A stretch of DNA of 25,453 nucleotides from Protostelium mycophagum (Eukaryota; Evosea; Variosea; Protosteliida; Protosteliaceae). The DNA lies in contig MZNV01000724.1 in the NCBI GenBank assembly GCA_002081555.1, positions 1 to 25,453 of the forward strand, read 5' to 3'. Within the stretch, counting starts at the first letter, position 1. Every line of letters begins with the position of its first letter. Under the pieces are notes generated by a model that saw only the letters and a program-made list of their open reading frames with translations, was not told where the DNA came from and did not search any database. Below are positions 1 to 11,600 of this stretch, piece after piece. Made by a program: the position numbers and the translations under genes.

Positions 1-3000
1 TTTCGTCGAACTTAGCTGACATTGTGTGAGACGGTCCGCCAAGCTGAGAGTCGTGTGTATAAGTTCCTGGTCCCGGTACATTTAGTCCTGCAGCATCTTC
101 CTTTCTCCCAGTCATCGTATAGGCCGGCGCTTGTCCAATCTTTGAACCGTGCTCGTACTGCCCTGGTCCGGGAACGAAATTCCTTTCTTTCTCATCAAAT
201 TTGGCTGACATCGTATGCGCTGCTCCACCGAGCTGTGATCCGTGTGTGTATGTTCCTGGTCCCGGCACGTTGCTCTTGTTTACATCTTCTCTTCTTCCCA
301 CCATTGTGTGCGCAGGTGCTTGTCCTATTTGTGTAGCTGACATTGTGTGAGACGGTCCGCCAAGCTGAGAGTCGTGTGTATAAGTTCCTGGTCCCGGTAC
401 ATTTAGTCCTGCAGCATCTTCCTTTCTCCCAGTCATTGTATACGCTGGTGCTTGTCCAATCTTTGAGCCATGCTCGTATTGTCCTGGTCCTGGCACAAAG
501 TTTCTGTCCTTCTCATCAAATTTGGCTGACATCGTATGTGCTGGTCCACCGAGCTGTGATCCGTGTGTGTATGTTCCTGGTCCTGGTACGTTGCTCTTGT
601 TCACTTCTTCTCTTCTTCCCACCATTGTGTGCGCAGGTGCTTGTCCTATTTGTGTGCCGTGTTCATATGCTCCAGGTCCTGGCACAAAGCTCTTATCTTT
701 TTCTTCAAACTTGGCTGACATCGTGTGCGCTGGCCCTTCGTGGGAAGCAGATTATTGTATGTGCCTGGTCCTGGTACGTTTGCTCCTTTGAGCTCAGACC
801 TCCTTCCAGCCATTGAATAGGACGGAGAAGTATGGTTAAGGTTATCGTGTTCATAAGCCCCAGGACCCGGAACATTCGATGGAGATTTTTCCTGTCTCCT
901 TCCTGACATCGTATAAGCCGGTGCTTTTGTAATTTCGCTGGAGTGAGAATACGCCCCTGGACCAGGAACCTGAAATAAAGTATTATTATCAAAGCTGGTT
1001 CTAATTGATCGAAATCTTACATCCGCGGGTGATTTTAATTCTCTGCGACCTGTCATTGTGTATGAAGGAGCTTTTCCAATTTCAGTATTAGGTTGGTATG
1101 CGCCGGGTCCGGGTACGAAATTTTTGTCCATGTCCTTGCTTCGGCCGGCCATAGAATATGATGGTGCTGCAGACAATGTCGCAGAATGTGAATAGGCTCC
1201 TGGTCCAGGCGCATCTATCAACATCATGAGCGTTTTTCTTGAGATGGGAATCTCTTGTGATAGACTTACCCATTGAAGAACGCAATTTCATTCTCCCAGA
1301 CATTGTGTAAGATGGTGCTTGATTTCCCAGCTTCGTAGAATCGTAAGCACCAGGGCCTGGTGCATCCGTTCCAATCTTTTCGTTTTTTCTTCCAGCCATA
1401 GTGTAACTAGGGGCTCCTTTTTTCATTTAATTTATGCAGATATTTATGATTTACCTTTATTGATAGGTGCATGTTCATAAGCTCCAGGCCCTACAAAATA
1501 TAAGACATCACAAAATAAAAACATTAAACTCGCATCACACGAAAGCGGGAAAATGCTGATTGATAAGCTGACTTGCCTGGGCTTAAAGTCGATAATTTAG
1601 TTTCCGGTCTTCCGGTGATCGTGTAGGATGGAGCAGACAATGGTCTTCCATCGTATTCATAAGCACCCGGTCCAGGTGCTTCAGATCCTATCTTATCTTT
1701 CTTTCTCCCACTCATTGTAAATGCCGGTGTAGTCTTCATCAGATCAGGGGAATATGCTCCTGGTCCGGGGACAAAAGTATCATCTCTCTGCTTCTTTCTT
1801 CCTGTCATAGAAAACGCAGGGGAGTGATTATCAGCAGGAGCGGAGTATGCTCCTGGTCCGGGAACCTGATCCATATCAACACTCAATTATGTTATAATAA
1901 AATACCTCAGAGTTAGTAGAATCCCTCTTTCTACCAGCCATTGTATAAGCTGGTGCACTTCCTACATTGTTGCTATCATAAGCTCCTGGACCAGGGACAT
2001 CCACTGACATTCGTCTTCTATGCCTCCCAGTCATGCTGAACGCTGGAGAAGAAGTATCCGTTTTTTGTTCATACGCACCAGGACCTTTGTTGATGAGAAA
2101 TAGATGGATTATGCCTATTCACAGCTGACAAAGAAAGATATGATGAATATAAATACCGGGAGCAAAAGTATCTATCTTCTGATCTTTTCTACTCGTCATA
2201 GAATATGATGGTGCTTGACCACTAAGAATCTTACTGTCGTAAGCTCCAGGTCCTGGAACATCAATGGACTTTCTTCGAGATAATTTTCCAGACATGGTGA
2301 ATGCTGGTGCTGTATTTGACATAGTATGATCGTATGCTCCTGGACCAGGTACAAAACTATCGTCCTTAGTGATATTTCTTCCTGGCATAGTGTATGATGG
2401 AGCATAGTTGTTTCCAATTGCACTCTGTTGTTCGTACGCTCCTGGTCCCGGAACAAAATCGCCCTGGTAAATTAGACACACAATAGAATTACACGCATAC
2501 CTGTCTTTGTGATCCTTTTCCGGTCATGGAGTATGATGATCCTTGTCCAATTGCTGTTGGAGTGGCGTACGCACCTGGTCCAGGACTATCTATCGTCTTT
2601 TAAAAATATCAATAAGATATTGCGCACCTGTCGTGGTGGATTCAGAAGGTTTACTTCGCATGGTATAGGATGGGCCAGATAGTTCAGTCCCTCTATGATT
2701 GTACGCTCCTGGTCCTGGAACCTCCGAATGCTCAGTCAGTTCATGTCTACCGGTCATGGTGTAAGCAGGTGCCTTCTGTTTGAGATCCGCTTCGGCGGTG
2801 TATGCACCAGGGCCTGGACTAAAAGACACAATCTTTTGGTCTTGTCTTCCACTAATGCTGTACGCTGGTGATTTTCCAATTTCTGTTTGGTGTGTATAGG
2901 CACCAGGACCGGGGGCATCTGAACCTGTCCTTGCCTCTTTTCTTCCTGTCATTGAAAAAGCAGGAGCAGAAGCTAAATCACTCAATGTTGATTGTAATTT

Positions 3001-3371
3001 GAGCATAATTGAATACCATTGGCATTAGGATCGTAAGCTGCAGGTCCTGGTGAAACTGTCTCAAATTTTGTGTTGTGTCTCCCAACCATTGTATGTGCAG
3101 GTGCTGTCGACCCCATTCGGACTGCCTTTTCATTCTCGTAAGCACCTGGTCCTGGAGCCTCTGATTTTACTTTTGAGTCTCTTCTGCTTGTCATGGTATG
3201 AGAAGGACCAGTTAATGTAGAGGACAAATCATAGGCGCCAGGACCAGGATTACTATTTCTACTACTGCGTCGTCGTGTGCCTTTTAATGGATCTTGAGTG
3301 CTCGAGAATGGACTGGACGTTGTCCTGTTGGGACTCTTTGGTGTATGAAGTGTTGTGTTAGGTGACGACAT
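1..3371 (-). CDS. SHIPPO/sperm-tail PG-rich repeat protein, 3' end outside window
   Basis: Repeats of the form [A/V/S]PGPG[A/T/Q]Y followed about 15 residues later by a PAYTMxGR-type element run through the whole protein; I count about 29 in the window. This is the SHIPPO (STPGR) repeat of ODF3/CIMAP-type proteins, which associate with microtubules of cilia, sperm tails and related structures. My exons are 3371-3017, 2972-2628, 2589-2501, 2463-2157, 2084-1906, 1865-1577, 1490-1455, 1416-1270, 1214-1021 and 969 to beyond base 1. Each splice restores a PGPGxY unit in frame, which supports the junctions strongly. The start is the first ATG of a Ser/Thr/Pro-rich leader before the first repeat. 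Intron 1491-1576 begins with GC rather than GT. Near 732-740 one base appears to be missing, breaking the frame between repeat 22 and the rest. The stop codon is not in the window. It lies downstream of the DENN gene in the same orientation. The family call is firm; the cellular role is inferred. Confidence 0.88.
18..659 (-). repeat. 321-bp tandem duplication inside the SHIPPO gene
   Basis: Bases 18-338 and 339-659 are two copies of a 321-bp (107-codon) unit holding three PGPGxY repeats each. The first 98 bases of the two copies (18-115 and 336+3 onward) are identical, while the remainder shows roughly 20 substitutions. At the copy boundary the protein reads HTMSA joined directly to TQIGQ. 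The neighbouring arrangement at about 640-720 has a further PGPGAY unit between those two elements, so the join looks like an in-frame unequal crossover. Confidence 0.9.
1491..1576 (-). other. GC-AG intron of the SHIPPO gene
   Basis: On the minus strand the intron begins GCAAGT after AGCCCAG and ends TTTTGTAG. Removing its 86 bases joins SPG to PGAYEH and restores a canonical SHIPPO unit. No GT donor nearby gives the same protein. GCAAGT is the usual form of the minor GC-AG class of spliceosomal introns. Confidence 0.7.
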
Positions 3372-3566
3372 CTCTGACTTTCTTCAGTGATTTCTATTTT
3401 CTTTCGTTATGTTCGTACCTTAAGACTGAAAATACATACAGTTGGGGCTGATGGACATCAGGTGCGCCAAAATTTGCGAGGTCTAATTTTAGCATTACAT
3501 CTACAACGGGATCTCTCCGATCGCGTGTCGAAGGCGAGAAGAATGGCTAGACAGCAAAAAGAATAT
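3372..3566. other. Intergenic gap between DENN and SHIPPO genes
   Basis: These 195 bp lie between the DENN stop and the SHIPPO start, both on the minus strand. The stretch must hold the 3' end of the DENN transcript and the promoter of the SHIPPO gene. The short plus-strand reading frames across it resemble nothing known. No TATA box or other motif stands out. Confidence 0.5.
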
Positions 3567-5499
3567 TTATGACATTGTGATGGTTGTGGGTCTAGAGATC
3601 TGGGCTAGCTTCCTCCTATCCGAAAGATTGTTACTGCTCCACACAGAAAAGTGTTGTGTAGATAGCATCACTTCCATGAATTTTCTATTATTAGGCGATA
3701 CAGAGGCGACAAATTCATTTCCTATCTCCTCACGGACTCTGACCTTCTCAAAATCTATTTCCGCATGTGATACAGCCTTCTCAACATAAAAATGTTGTAT
3801 TTTACTGAGCAGCCAAGATACATACTTGAATATGTAAGAATCTTATCATATCACACAGTTATATACCTTTTGAAGAGATTCCAATATTGATAATGCTGCT
3901 TGTCTCTGTATATCTGATGGAGTTAATACTGAGTTGAAATATTCAGGGCCAGTATGTATCTTGTCATAGTCCATCTTCAAATTATGCGATCTACATATCA
4001 TTATCCATCATATCTCATTATACTTATATAAATATATATATAGAATAGGACTCACAACTTCTTCCATTCAGGAAGTATTGGTAGGTTTAAATCTTGATTG
4101 ATCAACTTATTGTTATCTAGATCTACAATGAGAGCTTCTACTTCTGTGTTGAGACTGTTGACACCGACTATGTATGGAACCGGTGCTATAAATCAATAGA
4201 ATGAATATCATATTAAATTACCTTGCAGTACATCGGATAAAGAGTTGGGCAGTAGGGAGATTAATAACCCTGTCCATTCGAACGGTCTCAAGAGAGGTAT
4301 GCAAGATAAACTATATGAGTTACGATAATATGAGTTATTATGAGTTCTCACACAAGATTAGCCATGGTACCAAGTGATTTCCTGCACTTGACTACAACGG
4401 GCTTCTCGAGTAGTATAGTATTGAATAATACTAATAACTGATCAAGTGGTAATATCTTGATTGAAGGTACCATTGTCCACTCTGATATACAATAGTTCAC
4501 TATGTCCTCTTTTGGACACAGAAATCTCTTCGGTTTCATGTCCCCGCTCAGTTGGAATTTTAATTCCTCCCCAGGATGTGGCACGCTCTGTGAATAATAG
4601 ACCTATACAAATCAGTATCATTATATTGTTGATATAAGATGACCTTAAGCATATCATATACTGCTTCAGTTGAATTCATGGCAGGATCAATGTGTTCTGA
4701 CAGGTCTTGTCTTTGAATGATACGAGATAACCGATCATGATCGAGAATGGAATGCAATACACCAAAATGCAGTTTAAAGAAGGGATACTTGGATATGATG
4801 CAGTAACATCTGGCTCCAACAAGAAGATGATCTCTGTTAGAGCTTCTTTCTTCTGAATGCTCTTCCTCATAAGCCTCATTTCTTTTTGTTTCTGGAAAAA
4901 ATGTTGGGTATTCCTGTAAAGATAAGAAATCATTTCATTTTGATCAAATAAAGTAAACCTACAGAGACTAACTCTTCTTTTGTGATGCAGATTCCATACG
5001 TCGTTTGACCCTCATTAGTAAGCCGAAAAATATAAGAGTGATTTGTGTCGAACATGTAGTTCTGGCTGAAATAGATCTCATTCAAAGCTCCCATACTATT
5101 TGTCTTACGGATCCTACTCGTTCTCACGCCTGAAGGAAAACAAAAGGACTCCACTTTTATTGAAGGCAAGCTAAAGACATTAGAATCATTATGTGCACAA
5201 GTCTGACAACTGACCTTGTTTCTTGTGGGTAGCGAAATAATGTCTTAGGTTCATAGACTGTGTTGAAGAAAGGTAATAATTTCCGTGCTGGTGCTGTTTG
5301 TATCTTCTCTTTTGGGTATATGATACTTTCGTCAATCCCTACAACTAAGAATTGCTCAAATAAACGCGGTCGAATATCATCGGTGTGATTGGTGCCTTCT
5401 CTTGGGATTTTCGGTTCTTCAAAGGTAAGCTACATATTCATCTTCAAGTAACACACCCTCTGCTGTTTCAATGGGCGGAGGGGTACCTTCCTCATTCAT
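3567..5499 (-). CDS. DENN-domain protein, likely Rab GEF
   Basis: Nine exons (5499-5457, 5416-5215, 5170-4963, 4913-4644, 4587-4352, 4310-4222, 4185-4056, 3990-3867, 3824-3567) give 519 aa with every intron in phase. The N-terminal uDENN part includes LFEQFLVVGI at residues 33-42 and FCFPSGVRTSR about 60 residues later. The central cDENN part has KYPFF, then LLVLFNTILLEKPVVVKC and PLLRPFEWTG near residue 325. The C-terminal dDENN part has FMEVMLSTQHF near residue 490. All three parts of the tripartite domain are present in order, with almost nothing outside it, so this is a small DENN protein. DENN proteins exchange GDP for GTP on Rab GTPases and act in membrane traffic; the Rab target cannot be read from the sequence. 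The start follows a 137-bp gap downstream of the giant gene. I cannot assign it to a particular DENND subfamily. Confidence 0.88.
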
Positions 5500-5636
5500 G
5501 TCACACGGAAAGAAAGGAGATCATCGGCTCTCGAGAGCTGATGCGTAAGTACTCCCATTCTACTCTCTCATAACAACAATGCAACCCTTGCCTTTCTCTG
5601 TTAAAATATTGGAAATCGAGACCAAGATAATAGATT
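5500..5636 (-). promoter_or_regulatory. Short intergenic region upstream of the DENN gene, with a 12-bp palindrome
   Basis: These 137 bp separate the stop of the giant gene from the ATG of the DENN gene. They must contain the upstream gene's 3' end and the downstream promoter. A perfect 12-bp palindrome, GCTCTCGAGAGC, lies at 5527-5538, about 30 bp before the ATG. It could be a protein-binding site or a small 5' UTR hairpin, or chance. No TATA box is evident. Confidence 0.35.
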
Positions 5637-5641
5637 TTATT
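5636..5641 (-). terminator. AATAAA polyadenylation signal overlapping the giant gene's stop
   Basis: The last codons read AAA TAA followed by A, so the hexamer AATAAA contains the whole stop codon. Cleavage would be expected some 10-30 bases downstream, inside the 137-bp gap. The same arrangement occurs at two other genes in the window. Confidence 0.6.
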
Positions 5642-8600
5642 TGAATATTTTGGGTTCTTTGGAGGCGTTCTTTTCTTTCTCTACCTTCTTGTTTCCCGCC
5701 TTTATGATCGCTGACGCTGCATTGTTCGCTTTGCTCTGTTTCTGCAGCATCTTTGCCTTCCTTTTCCTTGCTGCATATACGAGCGCTGTTCTCAATTCAA
5801 CACATGCCAGATTTATGAAAATAATAAAAATGACCTCTTCTCGCGGATTCATCAGCAGCTCTCCTCTTTTTGGACTGAATGAAGAGATAGTCTATCACAC
5901 AAGCTTGAACTTGCCAGTTCTCGTGAAGATCTAACAGCCTAAATTCCATCTGTTTTCCACTATCAACGACTCGAAACACCGACACTGACAGCCTGCAGAT
6001 TTAAATATACAAGTAAGAGAGGTTATATCACCTCTGGTCAATGGCATTTGCAGTGATTTGCTTGGGAGGCTTCAACGTCTGCAAGAATTTGGTTCCCGAT
6101 GTGTGCATAATCTTCCTCTTTAAAGCGGACATCGGTCGTGATTGTATCTCATGAAGTGGATCCAATAATGCCCCGAAATACTCGAAATAAGTCTCCTCAT
6201 CCACTGGCTTGTCAAACTCGTCTAAAAATAGCACTGGTCCGTCCAGGATGTCCATGACCGGTAGAAGCCAGAATCCAGAAGGGGTGATGGTGTTCCTCTT
6301 GATTAAAGACTCTTTCTCACCTCTAAACATGTACTTCAGTGTGTTCGCGGCGCGTGTCGCTTCGTAGGGGGTCTCTGTGAAGAACTGAGCGTTAGACTGT
6401 ATCTTGTACTGTGACGCAAAGAATGTGTTGGCACGCATCTCAATTTCGTCGGCATTGATTTTTCTGCATGCGGCGGTGACTGGACTGAGGACGTATATAG
6501 AATCGAATTGTGGTAGAGTTGACATCTCCAATATCGTCATAATGGCGTATATCCTATCCCCCTGCCTGTCTTGCGGTGCGAATATAATGATGCTCTTCTC
6601 TGCCACGTTGAAGAATATTGCGGCATGGACTACGGAGGGTCTGAATGGCTCTACGACAACATCCTCAGAGGATGGTAGTGGTATGAAGATCACCAGTGAC
6701 TGTGGCATCACCTCCAATATCTTGACTAAATTATTAGCTTGAAATTGTCTGACGACCAGACGATCGTCTGAGGAGGTGAGAGAGAGTGATTTGCAGCCCC
6801 AGAGCCCATCCTCGTTGACAATATGTATGTGGAATAGATTGGAGAGTATCTGAGGGTTTGTGTCCAGAAATTGTAGTGTTGGCTTCACCACCTCTCTTAT
6901 GAATCCAACAAATTGCAGCAATGACACCCCCTTTTCACACGAGGATGAGAACTCCTTCACGTAACCTCTAATCTTCTCTTCATCCGCAATCTAACTACGG
7001 TAAGGATCACTACTTCTATGGATAATCAATACCTTTTCGTGCAACTTCTCTTCTATGTATAACCACTTGAGCACCTTGACTGCCTTGGTGACATCTTTTC
7101 CAAGACATCTAGATTTTCTTGACAAGAAGCACATAGCATTTAGACATGTAAGATAGGTCCCCGGTACGAGCTGGAATAAATCTTTGGTCTTGCTGTAGAA
7201 GAATTTCTCCGTTCTCCCCATGATCTGCTTGGATCTCTTCAAATGGGAACCAGATAAGATCTTGTCCCTAGGATTCTCCTTCTTCCACGTCAGTTTGGTG
7301 ATACAGGACAAGAACCAATGGGATAGTGGAGGGGAGACAACAGCCTCCTTTACGATGAGCTTCGATATGATCTCCCAATCGTGAGTGTCCTTAGGCAGCT
7401 GTCTGTATCTGCTAGCTTGTTCTTCTTGTTCTTTGACAATCTTGTTGATCATTCTGACATGGTCAGGGCCGAGTGGTAGATCCTGTCTTGTTCCCAAGAT
7501 CTGTCTGTTTCTGATGAAAGGAGTGTAGTAGAGTAGGTTGTACCATAGTGCTATGAATCTGAAGACCATAGTGAGGAGTTTGTAGAACGGAAACAGTAAG
7601 AAGACCATCGGGGGATGCTGTTGGTCTGGCCTCCTCCTTAACACCCAGTAATTGAAGATTGTCGCCAGTAGAACCGCGATGGCAATAAAGGTGAGGGTGA
7701 CTTGAATAAAACCGACCGGATTTCCAAAGAAGAGCGTAAGTGAGAGTGGGACTCTAACCCAATCTTGAAATATGCTCCACATTTCATACACCAAAAATGG
7801 CTTGATCGCTATCGTCGTTCTGTTCCAGTGGAACAATAAGATATTGAGGAATTTCCCCAGAAATCTGTGTGAAGAGACATCCCAAGATCTGACACGCTGT
7901 CCCAAGAGATTCCCATCTTTCCCGCACTTGCAATATAGTGACCAAGGCCTACTCGGGCAGAACACGTGATCGGGCACGGTAGTTGGCACATTGACGTTAC
8001 CACAGGTATCTATGCGGTATTCTAATCCCATCTTTTGAAGAATAAGTCCCATCTGTAGATCGTCTCCATGGAATACTGTATCGTGCCTCCACAACACTTC
8101 CATCATCGTCACCCTAATTCATTATAAATAATCAAATAAACATATAATAAATCACCTCTCCCATATAGAGATGGCTCCGTGTGCCATGATGGCGGATCCG
8201 ATCCATGATTGGAACATCTTCATAAAACCAGCGAGTTTATACTCTATGTCCTGCCAGTGCGACACAAATATCGCCTTTCCTTGGTGTGTATGAAGGTTTT
8301 CAGCCGCGATCGTGAAAGCCAAAACTTTTGTACCCGGAATTTTGAATCTCTTCATGGGGATGATGAGATCAGGAGGTAGTTGTACGTCATCATCGATCAC
8401 CATGACATACTTAAAATGACAATAGTACTTGGCTCCTATAGAAGTTATTATGATATAGATTTACATAGAAATACTCACCATACCAAAAGACGAGGGATTT
8501 GTTTCCTTCGGGCATGTAGAAATAATTGATTTTGGGAGATTCAGGAGGGAGATCGTTCTGTATCTGGTATTCTAAAGATATCCTCTTGCATACTTCCTCA

Positions 8601-11600
8601 GAATCATCTGTAGGCTTCGGAGTATTTCCGTTGTCAGCAACGTATATGTGCTCGGGCGGGAAAATACGTAGTGCAGCTCTTAGTGTCTGGGGAAGTGCCT
8701 CCCCGGAGTTGTGACATGCAATCAAAAGTCCCACATTTCTCACAAGTTTTTTCCGCTTGAGTAAGATGGCTGTTCGGTGTATCGTGTCTATAAAGATGAT
8801 TATTAGATATGGATAGTATAGTATACCTATTGGAAGTGGAGGCCAAGTGATAAAAATCATGGCAGAAGTGAGGAGACCAAGATCTAGGGAAAGTCCAGCG
8901 ATGAACAACCAAACATTCGTGACATTGGAGAAGTTGTGGATCAAATTCTTCCAATCCGATACACTTCTGATGAAATAGAAGAACACTGGAAATCTGTTGG
9001 ATAATGGCATAACAAATGATGAATTACCTGCAATACAGGCAGCATAGGCGAGATACCATCCTGCGGCGGGAATGTATTTTTCGTAGAGGGCCATTTTACT
9101 CTCCAATTGTTTGAGCTCTTGTGCCACACGAATGACATGGGGATGATTAGGAGCCAAGAATACTTGTGCGAATAGTTTCTCCTCTTCTATGAAGTTTTTG
9201 ATTTCAGCATTGGAGTGTCTGGCTTGATTGAGGAACCATCAATAATATTCATCAATAATAATGATCACCTCTGGGCCAGGAAATATTTCTTACAGAGTTT
9301 CCATTGATAATCAATTTCGATGTGTCGATTGGGCATTGATGCAATCATGATGTGCAACGTATGTCTCGCCATGTGCAATGCAGTCTCAAGCTGATGAGCT
9401 AAATAGTATGCGCTGGCTAATTTGGAACACATGTTCATCATATGAGGATATCTGGTGATGAGATTCTTGAAGAGGGCCATCTTTGCCTCCAAAGACTCTC
9501 TGTCAATCGCTTTTCTGTATGTCACGAGGAGATTCTTGTTACCGAGAGCCTCGGAGCTGTAGACTTGTGCCAAGTCCTCGTCGTAATTCAAGTACAAGTT
9601 GTAGACCCACTTGAAGCTCTCACTTTCTAATCCAGAGAGCGAAGCGCGTGGTGCCGTTTCGGGGTCACGTTCATAAAGAGAATATATTTCGTCGACGAGC
9701 TTATTGAGGTAAGGGTTGAACGGCTCCAGAGATTCTGCCGGCATATCGTCGAATGCTGATTGGAGAAGTACTTTTCCTCCATAGAAATCGCCCTCTGTTT
9801 CCTTCTCGCGGCTACGCATTACGTAAAGGTCCTGATCGAACTATTTAATATAGATTTCACTCCACATATTGAAAACTTACGACAAGTTGATGCCAAGTGG
9901 AAAGCCTGTAGTATGGTATCAAATCGTCATTATTTCTGTTCTGGATGTGCCTCTTCAATAATTCAAGGGAATCCTTTGTAAGCGAAATCGCATCCTCCAA
10001 TGCTCCGTTCTTCAAAAACATCAAGGAGTAGACTTGATTTAAATGATATATTCTGGCGGGAACTATCTCCTCTGCAGAATGTCAATGATATGATGACAGG
10101 ATTAATTTACCGGTAATCTCCTTGAATTTTCTGATCTGATACATATAACGCAATTTAAGATCTTCTTCCTCTGTTATTCTGATCATGCTCTGCTCAATCA
10201 ATTGCATTAAAAGATGATCTCTCGTCAACCCTAAACTCCTCAGTAATTGTAAGAATATTATTATAATATACCGTATGCAGTCCAACGATCTTTCTCTTCC
10301 TCTAGAAACTCTAGGATCTCGTATATATTTCTCGTTTTGATCATCACATTGTAAATAGTATTCCAAAATCGTTTCAATTCCGCCACATTATCGACGCATG
10401 TTGCGATCTCCATTCCAAGAACATACATGATTACTGCCTCTTCCTCATATTCCTGGGTGTCCCATAGCATCCCGAGTGCGTGCAGTGTGTCCAGAATTAA
10501 TGGATGCCTGGCGAGCAAATGTTTGTTGATCATCAACTCCTGTAATATGTGATCCTCCACATCGTCTGATAGCTCCACTTGTCGCTGTTCGATGCTTTCT
10601 TTCCACTGTTGCATCTCCTCCTCGGTCTCGGTATATACCACATAACCTCTCCAAGGGGTTACTAGTGTGAAGACATTACCCTCCAGTCCCTCAGGAACCA
10701 TCCTTAAGAATTCTGGGTTCACTTCCACACCAAAATCCAATTGTTTTAACGGTATTATTCCACTCGATTTTAATGATTTTTGAGTCTTGTAGAAATGTAG
10801 GAGTTGGTCTTCAAGGACGAACCACCTCCTCTGCCATGTCTTGTTTATGCGCATCACCTTTTCATTCTCAGATCATGTAAAAATATGATAACTGACCAGC
10901 CACCCAGTAAGATGGGGTTGTGTACTCCTGACTGCTTCACTGATCAACTTCCTCTTATCTGATGTAAATTTTCTGTACAAATTCTCCAGAGTGTCGTTGT
11001 AGAATTCTTTGATTTTGATCATCTCATTCCATAACTTGTTCATCTTCTCGGTACCATTAGGCCAATAGAGAGGTCTCTGCTCGTATGCTTGCATCAGATA
11101 ATTGATCGCTATCGGTGATTTTGTAGCCTTATTTGATAGTGATACGGCACAATCAATTTCTAGCTCGTAAGAAAGTCTTGTCTTTTCTTCTAGAAATATG
11201 CCATTCTCGTTCGATGTAGGGGGCTCCGTATATTTCCTTATTAACAGACCTTCTTCTATCACCTATAGGTTGTTGATTCTTCATAAACATCAAGAGATGC
11301 TCTACCTTCTTTGCTCTGGAATAATCCTTGTTCTTCGCTACTTCAAACTGAAAATCGTAGTTGAGATCCGCCATCTTTCCTAGCTCCAGCATCAGAGCAA
11401 CTTTGGAGTATTCTCCTCCGTCTGCTGCATGCAAATTGGTTAGCATCTCCTCCAGCACCGTAGCATTGTCCAGCTTCTCAGCAATCTCGTCGTATGTGTC
11501 CCCGAAATAAATTCGAGCCGCTTTCTCGAGCAATTCCTCATAATGAAGATTATATAGTACCTCTCTTCCATTCCCTACACCTATCAATACTTATGTTCTC

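Noticed and set aside
728-745. Programmed frameshift in the SHIPPO gene
   Set aside because: No slippery heptamer or structure is evident; a sequencing error or simple mutation is more likely.
343-816. Plus-strand open frames across the SHIPPO repeats
   Set aside because: They are antisense to the repeat array; their cysteine and leucine-rich pattern is the mirror of PGPGxY codons and has no start context or splice support.
3387-3789. Two plus-strand open frames near the DENN 3' end
   Set aside because: They are antisense to the dDENN exon and the short gap; the minus-strand frame has clear DENN motifs.
5641-5934. A hydrophobic 97-codon plus-strand frame
   Set aside because: It is antisense to the Lys/Ala-rich tail of the giant protein; Lys codons read as Phe on the other strand give the false membrane look.
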